The position numbers were made by a program, and so were the translations under genes. DNA of 64,000 nt from NCBI GenBank assembly GCA_963792815.1, contig CAWBXR010000016.1, positions 1-64,000 on the forward strand, in the 5' to 3' direction. Source of the DNA: JARRPM01 sp963792815. GTDB taxonomy: Bacteria > Pseudomonadota > Gammaproteobacteria > Pseudomonadales > Halieaceae. The notes beneath the pieces were generated by a model. That model made no database searches. It was not told where the DNA came from and was given only the letters and a program-made list of their open reading frames with translations. Shown piece by piece: positions 28,286 to 37,973 of this stretch (positions within the stretch are counted from its first letter, which is position 1; every line of letters starts with the position of its first letter).

Positions 28286-28810
28286 ATGAGCCTGAAGAAC
28301 ACCATCCTTGCATCCACCGCCGCGCTGGCCTGCACTTTCGGTGCGACATCACAGGCGATGACCAACTTCGCCGACTGCGTGTCCACCCCGATTGCCCGGT
28401 TTGACGGAAACATCGTCGAGGCCGCGCTGGCCACGCCCGCGCTCTCCACCCTCGTAGACGTGGTGCTCGCCGCCGGCCTTGACGAGGCCCTGGCCACTAC
28501 CGACAACATCACCGTTTACGCACCGACCAACGACGCCTTTGCAGCCATGCCTGCGAACGTTACCGATGCCATCCTGTCCGATATGGACCTGCTGACCACG
28601 GTCCTGACCTACCACGTATCCCCGGGTTCCAACGACCCCCGGAAGTTCGCCTCGCCGGTGCAGCGCAAAACCCTCGCGGGTGAATATGTCTACCTGAGCC
28701 GCAATGCCGGCGAGCCGCGCGTCAACACCGCCATCGTCCAGTGCCAGGGTGTGAGAGCCGACAACGGCCTGGTGTGGATTATCGACTCAGTGCTGCAGCC
28801 GGGCTTCTGA
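28286..28810 (+). CDS. Secreted fasciclin-domain protein
   Basis: 175 aa from ATG 28286 (AGAGGAG upstream). The signal peptide ends near TSQAMTNFADC. One FAS1 domain follows, with the conserved TPALSTLVDVVLAAGL, ITVYAPTNDAFAAM and YHVSPG segments, and the final VWIIDSVLQP. FAS1 domains mediate adhesion at cell surfaces. It is a single gene followed by a strong terminator. Confidence 0.9.
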   Translation: MSLKNTILASTAALACTFGATSQAMTNFADCVSTPIARFDGNIVEAALATPALSTLVDVVLAAGLDEALATTDNITVYAPTNDAFAAMPANVTDAILSDMDLLTTVLTYHVSPGSNDPRKFASPVQRKTLAGEYVYLSRNAGEPRVNTAIVQCQGVRADNGLVWIIDSVLQPGF

Positions 28811-28834
28811 TCGCCCCTCAACGAGTCCGGCCAA

Positions 28835-28866
28835 CCCCGCACCCTTATCTGTGCGGGGTTTTTTTT
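28835..28866 (+). terminator. Intrinsic terminator after the fasciclin gene
   Basis: CCCCGCAC (28835-28842) pairs with GTGCGGGG (28851-28858), followed by eight T residues. It lies 24 bases after the fasciclin stop. Confidence 0.9.
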
Positions 28867-28907
28867 GGCCCAATGCATGCCCAGGGCACCACCACGGGCA
28901 CCAATCA

Positions 28908-30752
28908 TCACCACGCGGTAACAGTACCATCCTTGCGCATCTCCGTGGCGCCCGCATAAACCCCGGTGTCCGGGTCGACTGCGATCGCCTGGTAACCGCC
29001 AAATCGCACCCCGGTGGCATCGATCTCCACCCGGTGGCCCATGGCCCGCAACTGCTCGACGGTCTGCTCACTGACACCGGGCTCAAGATACAGGGTGCCC
29101 AGGCTATCCTTGTGCACGCCGGTGGGCTCACGCCCGCCTTCATGCAGAAAGCGGGCGGCATCCCCGGCCTGCTGGATATCCATGCCGTAGTCGACGATGT
29201 TCACCACGATCTGCACATGCCCCTGGGGCTGCATGGAGCCACCCATCAGGCCGAAGCTCATCAGCGGCTCGCCGTCTTTCATCAGGAAGGCCGGAATGAT
29301 GGTGTGAAAGGGGCGCTTGCCCGGGGCGTAGGCGTTGGGGTGGTTGGGATCCAGGGAAAACAGCTCGCCCCGGTCCTGCAGCATGAAACCAAGACCGTCC
29401 GGTACAACACCAGAACCCATGCCCCGGTAATTGGACTGAATCAGGGAAACCATCATGCCGTCCCCGTCGGCCACGGTGAGATAGGTGGTATCGCCATCAC
29501 CTTCCAGCAGGGGCTCACCGGGGCCGAGGTCAGTGGCCGCGCGATCGGGATCGATCAGGGCGAAGCGCTCGCGACCGTACTCTTCCGCCAGCAACCCGCT
29601 CAGGGGCACATCGCTGAAGTCGGGATCCGCGTAGTAGCGCGCGACATCCTCAAACGCCAGGCGCTTGGCCTCCACCATGTAGTGGAACACCTCGGCGGAG
29701 CCACGGGGCCACTGCGCGAGGTCTACCTGTTTGAGCATATTGAGCATTTGCAGGGCGGCGACGCCCTGGCCATTGGGTGGCAGTTCGTACAGCTCATAGC
29801 CGCGGTAGTTCACACTGGCCGGCTCCACCCAGTCGCCGGTATGGGCGGCGAGGTCCTCGTAGCTGAGGTCCGCGCCGATACGCTGGAAGTAAGCGGCCAT
29901 CTCTTTGGCTACATCACCCCGATAGAAAGCGTCGCGCCCACCCCGGCCTATCGCCTCGAGCGTGTCGCCAAGGTCCGGGTTGCGGAACAGCTCTCCCGCA
30001 GCCGGGGAGCGGCCCCCGGGATACCAGGTACTGTAAATGTTTTCCAGTAACTCGCTGCCCGCGAGACTGCGTTCGAATGCCAGGCGATTGCGCTCGAGGT
30101 AGTAGGCGATCACCGGGGAGAGCGGGAAGCCCTCGCGAGCGTAGTTGACCGTGGGAGCCAGCACCTCGGCCATGGGCAACTTGCCGAAGCGATCGTGTAT
30201 CGCAAACCAGCCATCGACAGTGCCGGGCACAGTCACCGGCAAGTGGCCCTTGGAGGGGATACCGGCAAAATCCGCCGGCAGCCGGCCCTGTTCCTTGAGC
30301 GCGGTAATTTGCGCCTGCAGCTGCTCCAGGCTGCGCCCGGCAGGAGACCGGCCGGAGCCGTTGTAGCCATAGAGCCGCCGGCTTTTCGGGTCCCACACCA
30401 TGATGAAAATATCGCCGCCGATTCCGCAACCGGTGGGCTCCATCAGCCCCAGCGCGGCGTTGGCGGCCACCGCCGCATCCACGGCACTGCCGCCCGCCTG
30501 GAGGATGTCCAGTGCCAGCTGGGAGGCCAGGGGTTGCGCCGTGGCTGCCATACCATTTTTGCCGTAGACGACACTGCGGGTATATGCCGGGCCAATGGGG
30601 CGCCCACCGCCACCGAGTTCAACTTGCGCGGGCATACTTACCTCGCTGGCTTTGCCGGCGCTGGCGCTGCTGTGGGTAGTGGCGCTGCTGCAGCCCTGCA
30701 GGCAGGTGATACAGACAAGAAAGGTCAGAACGGTTTTGCATTTCGATATCAT
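28908..30752 (-). CDS. ggt: Gamma-glutamyltransferase lipoprotein
   Basis: 614 aa. It cleaves gamma-glutamyl bonds (glutathione) and transfers the glutamyl group to amino acids or water, after self-cleaving into two chains. The lipobox LQGC places the anchor at Cys21. The large-subunit pattern GGSAVDAAVAANAALGLMEP and TGCGIGGD is present. The nucleophile is Thr422 at the start of TTYLTVADGDG. The small chain contains SNYRGMGSGVV, PGKRPFHTIIPAF and GLMGGSMQPQGHVQ. It is convergent with the fasciclin gene and divergent from the acyl-CoA ligase at 30951. Confidence 0.93.
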   Translation of the reverse strand: MISKCKTVLTFLVCITCLQGCSSATTHSSASAGKASEVSMPAQVELGGGGRPIGPAYTRSVVYGKNGMAATAQPLASQLALDILQAGGSAVDAAVAANAALGLMEPTGCGIGGDIFIMVWDPKSRRLYGYNGSGRSPAGRSLEQLQAQITALKEQGRLPADFAGIPSKGHLPVTVPGTVDGWFAIHDRFGKLPMAEVLAPTVNYAREGFPLSPVIAYYLERNRLAFERSLAGSELLENIYSTWYPGGRSPAAGELFRNPDLGDTLEAIGRGGRDAFYRGDVAKEMAAYFQRIGADLSYEDLAAHTGDWVEPASVNYRGYELYELPPNGQGVAALQMLNMLKQVDLAQWPRGSAEVFHYMVEAKRLAFEDVARYYADPDFSDVPLSGLLAEEYGRERFALIDPDRAATDLGPGEPLLEGDGDTTYLTVADGDGMMVSLIQSNYRGMGSGVVPDGLGFMLQDRGELFSLDPNHPNAYAPGKRPFHTIIPAFLMKDGEPLMSFGLMGGSMQPQGHVQIVVNIVDYGMDIQQAGDAARFLHEGGREPTGVHKDSLGTLYLEPGVSEQTVEQLRAMGHRVEIDATGVRFGGYQAIAVDPDTGVYAGATEMRKDGTVTAW

Positions 30753-30950
30753 CGGCTCACTTTTGGCTGATTGGAGGGGACCCGGGAATCATAACCCACA
30801 GGCTCCACCATAACGACCCGCCGGCGCCCGCCACGCGCGGCAGGCAGTATTTTGAACCGGGACAGGCCGGGGACAGCGGCCCGGCTCCTCTGGCCGTGAA
30901 TAAAGTGTAAAGTAAGCGACCACGCGCCAGTCCCGGGAGAAAGGAACACA

Positions 30951-32531
30951 ATGACCGAGTCCGCACTGCACCACCCGCCCCTGATGCCCCACCTGTTGGT
31001 GGAAGGCCTCAATCGCTTCGACGATGAGCCCTGCCTGTTCCTCGGGAACAAGGTAGCCAGTTACCGGGAGGTGCGTGAAAGCACCAGCCAGATGGTGCAG
31101 GCACTGCAGGCGAAGGGGCTGGGCAAGGGCAGTCGTATTGCGGTGATTTCCGCCAACCGGCCGGAGGTGCTGTCGAATATCGCCGCGATGCAACTGGCCG
31201 GTTGCATCGGCACTCCCCTGCACCCACTGGGTTCGCTGGACGATCACGCCTATGTGCTGGAAGCGGCGGAAATAGATGCGCTGGTTTTCGACGCCAGCCT
31301 GTTCGATGCCCACGCGGCGAAGCTGAAGGAGAAGGTGCCCGGGCTCAAGCACCTGCTGGGGTTCGGCCCCACTCAAACCGGCGAGGATTACCTGGCACTG
31401 GCCGCCACCTTCGAGCCGAAGCCCCTGGTCGCCCCCGATGTCCTGCCCGACGAGGTGTCCTCGGTCAATTTCACCGGCGGCACCACCGGTCGGCCGAAAG
31501 GGGTCATGAGCACCCATCGGGTTACCGCCTACATGACCCAGATCCAGATGGCGGAGTGGGAGTTCCCCGACGAGGTGCGCATGCTGATGGCCACGCCTCT
31601 GTCCCATGCGGCAGCCGCTTTTTTTATCCCGGTGCTGCAAAAAGGCGGCGCATTTTACGTGATGCAGGGGTTCAGCCCGGACGAGTTCTTCGACATGGTG
31701 GAGCAGCATCGAATCACCTGCACCATGCTGGTCCCGGTGATGCTCTATTACCTGATGGACTCCCCCCGGGCCGCCACGGCGGACATGTCCAGTATGGAGA
31801 CGATCTTCTACGGCGCCTCCGCCATGAGCCCGGCGCGGCTGCGCCAGGGCATCGAAAAGTGGGGGCAGGTGTTCTACCAGTTTTTCGGCCAGTCCGAGGC
31901 GCCCATGGTCATCGCCAACCTGCGCAGGGCCGACCACGACCTGGAAAAACCGCAGCGCCTCTCATCCTGCGGCCGGCCCAGCCCCTGGGTGCATATCGCC
32001 CTGCTCGACCCGCAGGGCAAGCCGGTCGCAAATGGCGAACCCGGCGAGATCTGTGTCCGCGGCCCGCTCGTTATGAAGGGCTACAAGGACATGCCCGAAC
32101 AGACCGCGGAGGCTTTTGCCGGTGACTGGTTGCACACCGGCGATGTCGGCAAGCTGGATGAGGAGGGTTTTCTCTATATTGTCGATCGCACCAAGGACAT
32201 GATCGTCACCGGTGGCTTCAATGTGTTCCCGCGGGAGGTCGAGGACGTGCTCGCCACCCACGAGGCGGTGGGGCAGGTCGCGGTAATCGGTGTGCCGGAT
32301 GAACATTGGGGTGAAGCGGTCAAGGCTGTCGTGGTATTGCGCCCGGGTAGCGCAGCGGCGCCGGAACTGGTGCAGGAATTACAGGCCCTGGTCAAGCAGG
32401 CGAAGGGTTCGGTGCAGGCACCCAAGTCCGTCGACTTCGTCGACGCCATTCCCACCACCCCGGTTGGCAAACCCGACAAAAAAGCCCTGCGGGCACGCTA
32501 CTGGGAGGGCAGCGAGAGAGGCGTCGGCTAA
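30951..32531 (+). CDS. AMP-forming acyl-CoA ligase
   Basis: 526-residue ANL superfamily enzyme, activating a fatty or aromatic acid to the CoA thioester via an acyl-AMP. P-loop FTGGTTGRPKGVM lies near residue 175. FYGASAMSPARL, GQSEAP, LHTGDVGKLDEEGFLYIVDR and the C-terminal lysine in TTPVGKPDKKALR complete the pattern. It starts at ATG 30951 after a GAAAGGAA site. It is a single gene, convergent with the GNAT-HDAC gene 18 bases away. Chain-length preference is not visible. Confidence 0.9.
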   Translation: MTESALHHPPLMPHLLVEGLNRFDDEPCLFLGNKVASYREVRESTSQMVQALQAKGLGKGSRIAVISANRPEVLSNIAAMQLAGCIGTPLHPLGSLDDHAYVLEAAEIDALVFDASLFDAHAAKLKEKVPGLKHLLGFGPTQTGEDYLALAATFEPKPLVAPDVLPDEVSSVNFTGGTTGRPKGVMSTHRVTAYMTQIQMAEWEFPDEVRMLMATPLSHAAAAFFIPVLQKGGAFYVMQGFSPDEFFDMVEQHRITCTMLVPVMLYYLMDSPRAATADMSSMETIFYGASAMSPARLRQGIEKWGQVFYQFFGQSEAPMVIANLRRADHDLEKPQRLSSCGRPSPWVHIALLDPQGKPVANGEPGEICVRGPLVMKGYKDMPEQTAEAFAGDWLHTGDVGKLDEEGFLYIVDRTKDMIVTGGFNVFPREVEDVLATHEAVGQVAVIGVPDEHWGEAVKAVVVLRPGSAAAPELVQELQALVKQAKGSVQAPKSVDFVDAIPTTPVGKPDKKALRARYWEGSERGVG

Positions 32532-32549
32532 GGCCTTGCCAACTGCGCG

Positions 32550-34286
32550 CTAGTCAGCCGGTGTCATCCCGACACCGTAGCCCACCAGGAATCCCCGGAC
32601 ACCCCGGCGCAGGTTCTGCAGGTGGTAGCCACCCTCCTGGATAATCACGGAGGGCAGGCGCAGTGCGCCGATACTGCGACCGATATTGCGCATACCTTCG
32701 GCCGACACGTAAAACGCGCCGGTGGGGTCCCCCCGCATGATGTCCACCCCGAGGGAAACCACCAGGTAATCAGGGGCAAACTTCCTGATCACCTTGAGGG
32801 CTTTCTCCAGGGCGGTGAGATAGGCCGCGTCATCGACTCCCGGCCGCAGGGGAAAATTGACATTGAAGCCCTCACCTTCGCCTTCCCCCCGCTCATCTTC
32901 GAAGCCGGCGTAAAACGGGTAGGACGATTCCGGGTGGCCGTGAATCGAAACCGTCAGGACATCCTTGCGGCTGTAGAAAATGTCCTGGGTGCCATTGCCA
33001 TGGTGGTGGTCAACATCCAGCACCGCCACCCGGCCCTTGCGGGACAGGGCATTTGCCGCCAGCGCGGCGTTGTTGAAATAGCAGAATCCACCGAAGACCT
33101 TGCGTTCGGCGTGGTGGCCGGGCGGGCGTCCGGCAACGTAGGTCATTTCTGATTTCCCGGTAGAGACCAGCTTGGCCGCGGTCAGGGCGGCGTTGGCAGA
33201 ACGGGTAGCGGCGGCGAACACATTGCTGGTGATCGGGGTCGAGGTGTCGATGCAGAAGTAGCCCGCCCGCATGGGCCAGTTGTGCGGCAGGCGGTCGGGG
33301 TAACGGATCGGGAAAATCTCCGGGTAGACGATCTGCCCCGGGGGGACCCTGGTCTCGCTTTCCTTCAGGAAATTGACCATGCGCTTGTCGTGAATTTCCA
33401 GAATGGGCTTGAGACCGAAGTCCTGGATTTCGTGGCGGATAATCGGCAGGTCGTCCAGCGCCTTGGCGATGGCCGCGACACGGGCCGGCCGCTCGTAATA
33501 GCCCTTGAAAGGCGAGTGGCTGATATCGTTGCTGGTGCCGGTTTCGATAAGGTCTATGGAATGCCGCAATTTAGGTAAGGGTCCCGGGGAGGGCGCCGGG
33601 TAGCGCGGCGCCCTGACTACTACCGGGTCATCCTTCACCGAAGCCAACAGGGTTTTCAGCGGCTCCTGCTCCGGCGTCAGCGATGACTTGGCCAGCATGA
33701 TGCGTGCAATTACCGCCTTGAGCTTGGCGCGCGACAGCGGCGCGGTCTGCCCCAGGCCGTCGTGCAGCAGGCAGTTGGGATCGCCCAGGTTCGCTGGTGT
33801 GACCAGGTGTTCATACTGGGTACCCTGGATGGGCCTGGCCCCGAGGCGTTCATAGAACGCCATGCGCTTCTTGTTGTTGGGCAGCAGTGTCGGGTCGACA
33901 TTGGGGCCGGGTTCATCCGGCAGCGAATCAAAGAACAGGCGGCGGGCGCCGCGCTTCTTTACGTCGTTGCGCATGGCCTCATACAGGGCCGCGCCGATGC
34001 CCCGGGACGCCTTGTCGGGGTCGCTGGCGATATAATCCAGGTAAGCGGCTTTGAGGTCGCTGAAATAAAACGCCACGGTGAAGCCCAACACCTCCTCCCG
34101 GGCACCGGTGGCCGCCAGGATGATGCACTCCGAACCGGGCGGGTGCTCGCCGCGTGAAAAAGCCTCGATTTTTTCGATATAGGGGGCGTTGAAGGCAAAG
34201 GCCTTGTTGAACACTGCCTTCAGGCCTTCGAGGTGGCGCTCGTACTGGGCGTCCATGCCCGCCATGACCCGCACCATTTTCAGCAT
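32550..34286 (-). CDS. GNAT-histone deacetylase (acetylpolyamine amidohydrolase-like) fusion
   Basis: 578 aa with two enzymes of opposite chemistry. Residues ~1-165 form a GNAT-like N-acetyltransferase domain (VLGFTVAFYFSDLKAAYLDY, then SRGIGAALYEAMRN as the acetyl-CoA loop, and MAFYERLGARPI). Residues ~235-575 are an HDAC/arginase-fold deacetylase with RPPGHHAERKVFGGF, zinc ligands in DVDHHHGNG (Asp426, His428) and LGVDIMRGDP, and the EGGYH tyrosine. The deacetylase resembles acetylpolyamine amidohydrolases, so the substrate may be an acetylated polyamine or lysine. It could act as a two-way acetyl switch in the cytoplasm. Confidence 0.88.
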   Translation of the reverse strand: MLKMVRVMAGMDAQYERHLEGLKAVFNKAFAFNAPYIEKIEAFSRGEHPPGSECIILAATGAREEVLGFTVAFYFSDLKAAYLDYIASDPDKASRGIGAALYEAMRNDVKKRGARRLFFDSLPDEPGPNVDPTLLPNNKKRMAFYERLGARPIQGTQYEHLVTPANLGDPNCLLHDGLGQTAPLSRAKLKAVIARIMLAKSSLTPEQEPLKTLLASVKDDPVVVRAPRYPAPSPGPLPKLRHSIDLIETGTSNDISHSPFKGYYERPARVAAIAKALDDLPIIRHEIQDFGLKPILEIHDKRMVNFLKESETRVPPGQIVYPEIFPIRYPDRLPHNWPMRAGYFCIDTSTPITSNVFAAATRSANAALTAAKLVSTGKSEMTYVAGRPPGHHAERKVFGGFCYFNNAALAANALSRKGRVAVLDVDHHHGNGTQDIFYSRKDVLTVSIHGHPESSYPFYAGFEDERGEGEGEGFNVNFPLRPGVDDAAYLTALEKALKVIRKFAPDYLVVSLGVDIMRGDPTGAFYVSAEGMRNIGRSIGALRLPSVIIQEGGYHLQNLRRGVRGFLVGYGVGMTPAD

Positions 34287-34354
34287 TGACTGTATTTCCT
34301 CCGGAAAATTTACAATAGCAGCTTGCGATGAGGCGAACCTGATCTGGTATATTC

Positions 34355-34372
34355 GCCCCCGTTATCGGGGGC
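34355..34372 (+). promoter_or_regulatory. Leader hairpin
   Basis: GCCCCCG (34355-34361) pairs with CGGGGGC (34366-34372) around TTAT. It sits about 10 bases before the start codon of the next gene without a T-run. It could affect translation initiation. Confidence 0.35.
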
Positions 34373-34381
34373 CCTTATATC

Positions 34382-35086
34382 ATGAAGCCAAACGTGGAAA
34401 AACAATCTTTTGACACCCAGACCGTCAATGTGCCGGAGGGAACTACACACCAGTTGTTTCCGACCCCGGTAAAGCTGTTCGAGCTGGAAGAAGCGCAGAT
34501 GAACACGGAGCTGGCCGCGTTCTTTACCGACCACCCGCGCTTCCACAGCCGCGACCAGGCGGAGCAGTCGGACGTCACCACCCTGATGGAATACGCCGAC
34601 GAAGTCCCGGCCCTGCACCGGCTGGAAAGCCTGTTCCTGGCCTGCCTCAAGGATTACTGCAGGGAAATCGGCTGGCAGGGCGAGTTTGATCTCGCCCTGC
34701 AGATGTTTCCCAACGTGGCCCCGAGGGGACATTACGTGCCCTCCCACAATCACGTCTCGCATATATCCGCCGTGTACTACGTGCACACCCGGCCCTCCGA
34801 TAAGCCGCTGCTGGTAAGTGACGAGTCCGTGCGCGACTACTGGCGGCCCGACGAGGGCGCGTTGATCCTGCACGACCCGCGCTTCAATGCATCCCTGCAG
34901 GGCGGCTGGCAATACCATGCCAAGGTCTTTCCCCGGCCCGGCGTGATGATTTTCTTCCCGTCCTTTCTCTGGCACGAGGTCACCCCGCACCAGGCCCAGG
35001 AGCCGCGCCTGTCGGTGGCGGCAAACTTTACCCTGGCCTATCGCAATATTCCGACCTACGAGCGCCACCAGTTGTTCTCCTGCTGA
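34382..35086 (+). CDS. TIGR02466-type 2OG-Fe(II) oxygenase-like protein
   Basis: 234 aa. The pattern FPTPVKLFEL near the N-terminus, ending in a jelly-roll with SHNHVSHISAVYYVHT, FPSFLWHEVTPHQ and PRLSVAANF, matches the TIGR02466 family of putative 2-oxoglutarate/Fe(II) oxygenases. Iron ligands would come from the histidine cluster SHNH and WHEV, with the 2OG arginine in EPRLS. In this group a histidine replaces the usual HxD aspartate, so the activity is uncertain. A GC hairpin lies just before its start. Confidence 0.75.
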   Translation: MKPNVEKQSFDTQTVNVPEGTTHQLFPTPVKLFELEEAQMNTELAAFFTDHPRFHSRDQAEQSDVTTLMEYADEVPALHRLESLFLACLKDYCREIGWQGEFDLALQMFPNVAPRGHYVPSHNHVSHISAVYYVHTRPSDKPLLVSDESVRDYWRPDEGALILHDPRFNASLQGGWQYHAKVFPRPGVMIFFPSFLWHEVTPHQAQEPRLSVAANFTLAYRNIPTYERHQLFSC

Positions 35087-35099
35087 TGCACGAATGTAT

Positions 35100-35127
35100 C
35101 GGGTGGCCTGAATTGCCAGGCCACCCG
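35100..35127 (+). terminator. Strong hairpin after the oxygenase-like gene
   Basis: CGGGTGGCCTG (35100-35110) pairs perfectly with CAGGCCACCCG (35117-35127) around AATTGC. It lies 13 bases past the stop. There is no T-run, so it is either a terminator or an RNA-stabilising hairpin. Confidence 0.5.
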
Positions 35128-35201
35128 GTTCGAATCCGGCGGATCGCTGCTGTACCATGGCGGACCCGTCCCAGCCCGATAATGATAATTGGAGAACAGC
35201 C

Positions 35202-36756
35202 ATGAGCAGACTCACGCTGCCGAGGGCACTGGCCCTCGTGTTCATTTTCCTGGGCGCCGCCAGCGCAGGGGCCGCCAACCGACAAACCGAACATCCTGGT
35301 GATCTGGGGCGACGATATCGGCTGGTCCAATATCAGCGCCTACCACCGGGGTATGCTGGGTGGGTCCACCCCCAATATCGACCGCATCGCCAACGAGGGA
35401 GCCCTGTTCACCGACTACTACGGCGAGCAGAGCTGCACCGCCGGTCGCTCAGCCTTTATCACCGGCCAGCACCCCCTGCGCACCGGTTTGCTGAAAGTCG
35501 GCCTGCCCGGGGCGGATATCGGCCTGCAGGCAGAGGACCCCACCATCGCGGAACTGCTCAAGCCGCTGGGTTACGCCACCGGCCAGTTCGGCAAGAATCA
35601 CCTGGGCGACAAGGACGAATTCCTGCCCAGCAACCACGGCTTCGACGAGTTTTTCGGCAACCTGTACCACCTGAATGCGGAGGAGGAACCGGAGACCTAC
35701 TTCTACCCAAAGGACCAGGCGTTTCGCAAGCGCTTCGCACCCCGCGGCGTGATTCGCTCCTACGCCGACGGCAAGATCGAGGATACCGGCCCCCTGACCC
35801 GCAAGCGCATGGAGGTAATCGACCAGGAATTCACCGACGCCGCGGTGAAGTTCATGCAGCAGGCGCACAAGGCGGGCAAACCGTTTTTCGTCTGGTTCAA
35901 CGCCACGCGCATGCATGTATGGACCCGGCTGGCACCACAGTGGGAGGGGAAGTCCGGTTACGGCCTGTACGCCGACGGCCTGATGGAGCACGACTATCAC
36001 GTGGGCCAACTGCTGGACGAGCTGGACAAACTCGACATCGCCGACGACACCATCGTGATCTACAGCACCGACAACGGCTCCCAGACCAACACCTATCCCG
36101 ACGGCGGCTCGGAACCGTTTCGCGGTGAAAAGGGTTCCACCTGGGAGGGCGGCTTCCGCGTGCCCGCCCTGATCCGCTGGCCGGGCACGGTGCAGCCCGG
36201 CACCGTGATCAACGATATCTTCTCCCACCAGGACTGGCTGCCCACCCTGCTGGCCGCCGCCGGCGAAGCGGACATAGGCACCAAACTGAAGGCGGGGCAC
36301 CGGGCCGGCGACAAGACCTTCAAGGTCCACCTGGACGGCTACGACCAGACCCCGGTGCTGAGCGGCAAGGGTCCCGGTGCGCGCCACAACATCTACTACT
36401 TCGATGACAACGCCAACTTCAATGCTGTGCGCTGGAACGACTGGAAAATCATGTTCGCATGGCAGATGGAAGGCTGGGCCGGTCCCAGGGAGGCGCTCAA
36501 TTTCCCCCGCATCGTCAACCTGCGCAGCGACCCCTATGAGACCTCCATAGACTCGGGACTCTATAGCCGCTTCTTCGCCGACCAGCTGTGGCTGTTCGTG
36601 CCCACCCAGCAGGAAGTGGGCAAATTCCTCATGACCTTCCGCGAGTTCCCGCCACGGCAGGCCACCGCCAGCTTTACCATCGACCGGATGATGCAACAGA
36701 TGCAGCAGATGCTACAGATGCGGGCCACGGGCGGGGCGGTACCGCCCGGGAAATAG
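35202..36756 (+). CDS. Secreted arylsulfatase (frameshifted)
   Basis: Type I sulfatase, about 517 aa when the break is repaired. ATG 35202 with GGAGA upstream begins a signal peptide ending GAASAGAAN. A one-base shift near 35281-35288 separates it from the mature domain (KPNILVIWGDDIGWSN). The formylglycine motif is SCTAGRS, a C-x-A-x-R form modifiable by FGE-type enzymes. Metal and active-site residues are seen in WGDD, GQFGKNHLGD, STDNGSQTNTYPDGG and GEKGSTWEGG. Expected action is sulfate ester hydrolysis in the periplasm. No FGE or anSME gene is visible nearby. Confidence 0.88.
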
Positions 36757-36848
36757 TCTCCGGTGCCGCTACTGGCGGGGCGCTGGACATCCAGCCCCCG
36801 AAGGCCGACCATTGTGGCCCTCTTCAATCCCGCCAAAAGGCCTACTTG

Positions 36849-37964
36849 ATGCTGCAAGACACGCCAGAACTCTACAAGGGGCTTACCTACCCCTGGGGAC
36901 GCGCGGTCAACCCGGCCCCGGGCGAGCCCGAGCAGATCGCCGAGGGGGTGTACTGGGTACGCTTCCCCATGCCGATGTCGCTGGACCATATCAACCTTTG
37001 GCTGCTGGAAGACGGCGATGGCTGGACCGTGGTGGACACCTGCCTAGCCCTCGACAGTGCCAGGGAAATCTGGGAGCAGCTGTTTGGCTCCGTGATGGGT
37101 GGCAGACCGATCAGGCGGGTTATCTGTACCCACATGCATCCGGACCACGTGGGGCTGGCGGGCTGGCTGACGGAGCGCTTCAATGCCGAGCTGTGGATGT
37201 CCCGGGAAGAGTTCCTGATGTGCCGGGCGATGGTCGGGGACACCGGTCGCGAGGCGCCTGCAGTGGCCCTGCGTTTCTACCAGGCGGCGGGTTACAACGA
37301 GAAACAGCTGACGGCTTACAAGGGCAGGTTCGGCAATTTTGGCCGCGCGGTATCACCCCTGCCTGAGAGCTTTCGCCGCCTGGTGGACCTGGAAACCATC
37401 ACCATCGGTGACCGCTACTGGCAGGTCATCGTGGGCAGCGGGCACTCCCCGGAGCACGCCGCACTGTACTGCCCCGCGCTGAAACTGCTGATCTCCGGGG
37501 ACCAGGTATTGCCGCGCATCACCCCCAATGTCAGCGTCTTTCCCACCGAACCCGATGGCGATCCCCTGCAGGAATGGCTGAGCTCCAGTGCGCGCATACG
37601 CGAGATGCTGCCCGACGACGTGCTGGTGCTGCCGGCCCATGAAGCGCCCTTCTACGGGCTGCACGTAAGGCTGAGCCAGCTGATCGAAGCCCACAATCGC
37701 GACCTCAGGAGCCTGTTCGATTACCTGGACCGGCCGCGGCGGGCAGTGGATTGTTTTCCGCCGTTGTTCAATCGGGAGATCGGCGAGGACTCCCTGGGTC
37801 TGGCCACCGGCGAGACCCTGGCCCACCTGAACTGCCTGCTGGGGCGGCGGCGGATCAGCCGCCACCGGGACGAGCACGGGGTGAACTGGTATCAACAGCG
37901 CCCTGAAACCGCGGGGTTTGAGGATGAGCCCGAGACGGCTGCGAGGTCGCCCCGGGCGAGCTGA
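36849..37964 (+). CDS. Metallo-beta-lactamase fold hydrolase
   Basis: 371 aa from ATG 36849 (AAAAGG upstream); a much longer in-frame extension to 36588 overlaps the sulfatase gene and is not used. The MBL zinc motif is THMHPDHVG (HxHxDH), followed by GSGHSPEHAALY, SGDQVLP and a C-terminal LPAHEAPFYG. The length and C-terminal helical extension resemble lactonase/glyoxalase II-like MBL hydrolases. It lies 92 bases downstream of the sulfatase on the same strand. The substrate is unknown. Confidence 0.85.
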   Translation: MLQDTPELYKGLTYPWGRAVNPAPGEPEQIAEGVYWVRFPMPMSLDHINLWLLEDGDGWTVVDTCLALDSAREIWEQLFGSVMGGRPIRRVICTHMHPDHVGLAGWLTERFNAELWMSREEFLMCRAMVGDTGREAPAVALRFYQAAGYNEKQLTAYKGRFGNFGRAVSPLPESFRRLVDLETITIGDRYWQVIVGSGHSPEHAALYCPALKLLISGDQVLPRITPNVSVFPTEPDGDPLQEWLSSSARIREMLPDDVLVLPAHEAPFYGLHVRLSQLIEAHNRDLRSLFDYLDRPRRAVDCFPPLFNREIGEDSLGLATGETLAHLNCLLGRRRISRHRDEHGVNWYQQRPETAGFEDEPETAARSPRAS

Positions 37965-37973
37965 AGCCGGCTC

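Noticed and set aside
35125..35139. tRNA T-arm-like CCGG-TTCGAAT-CCGG
   Set aside because: No acceptor, D or anticodon arm fits around it, so it is neither a tRNA nor clear evidence of an attachment site; chance palindrome near a hairpin.
36588..36848. N-terminal extension of the MBL hydrolase
   Set aside because: It overlaps the sulfatase 3' end in another frame and has low-complexity repeats; ATG 36849 has a ribosome site.
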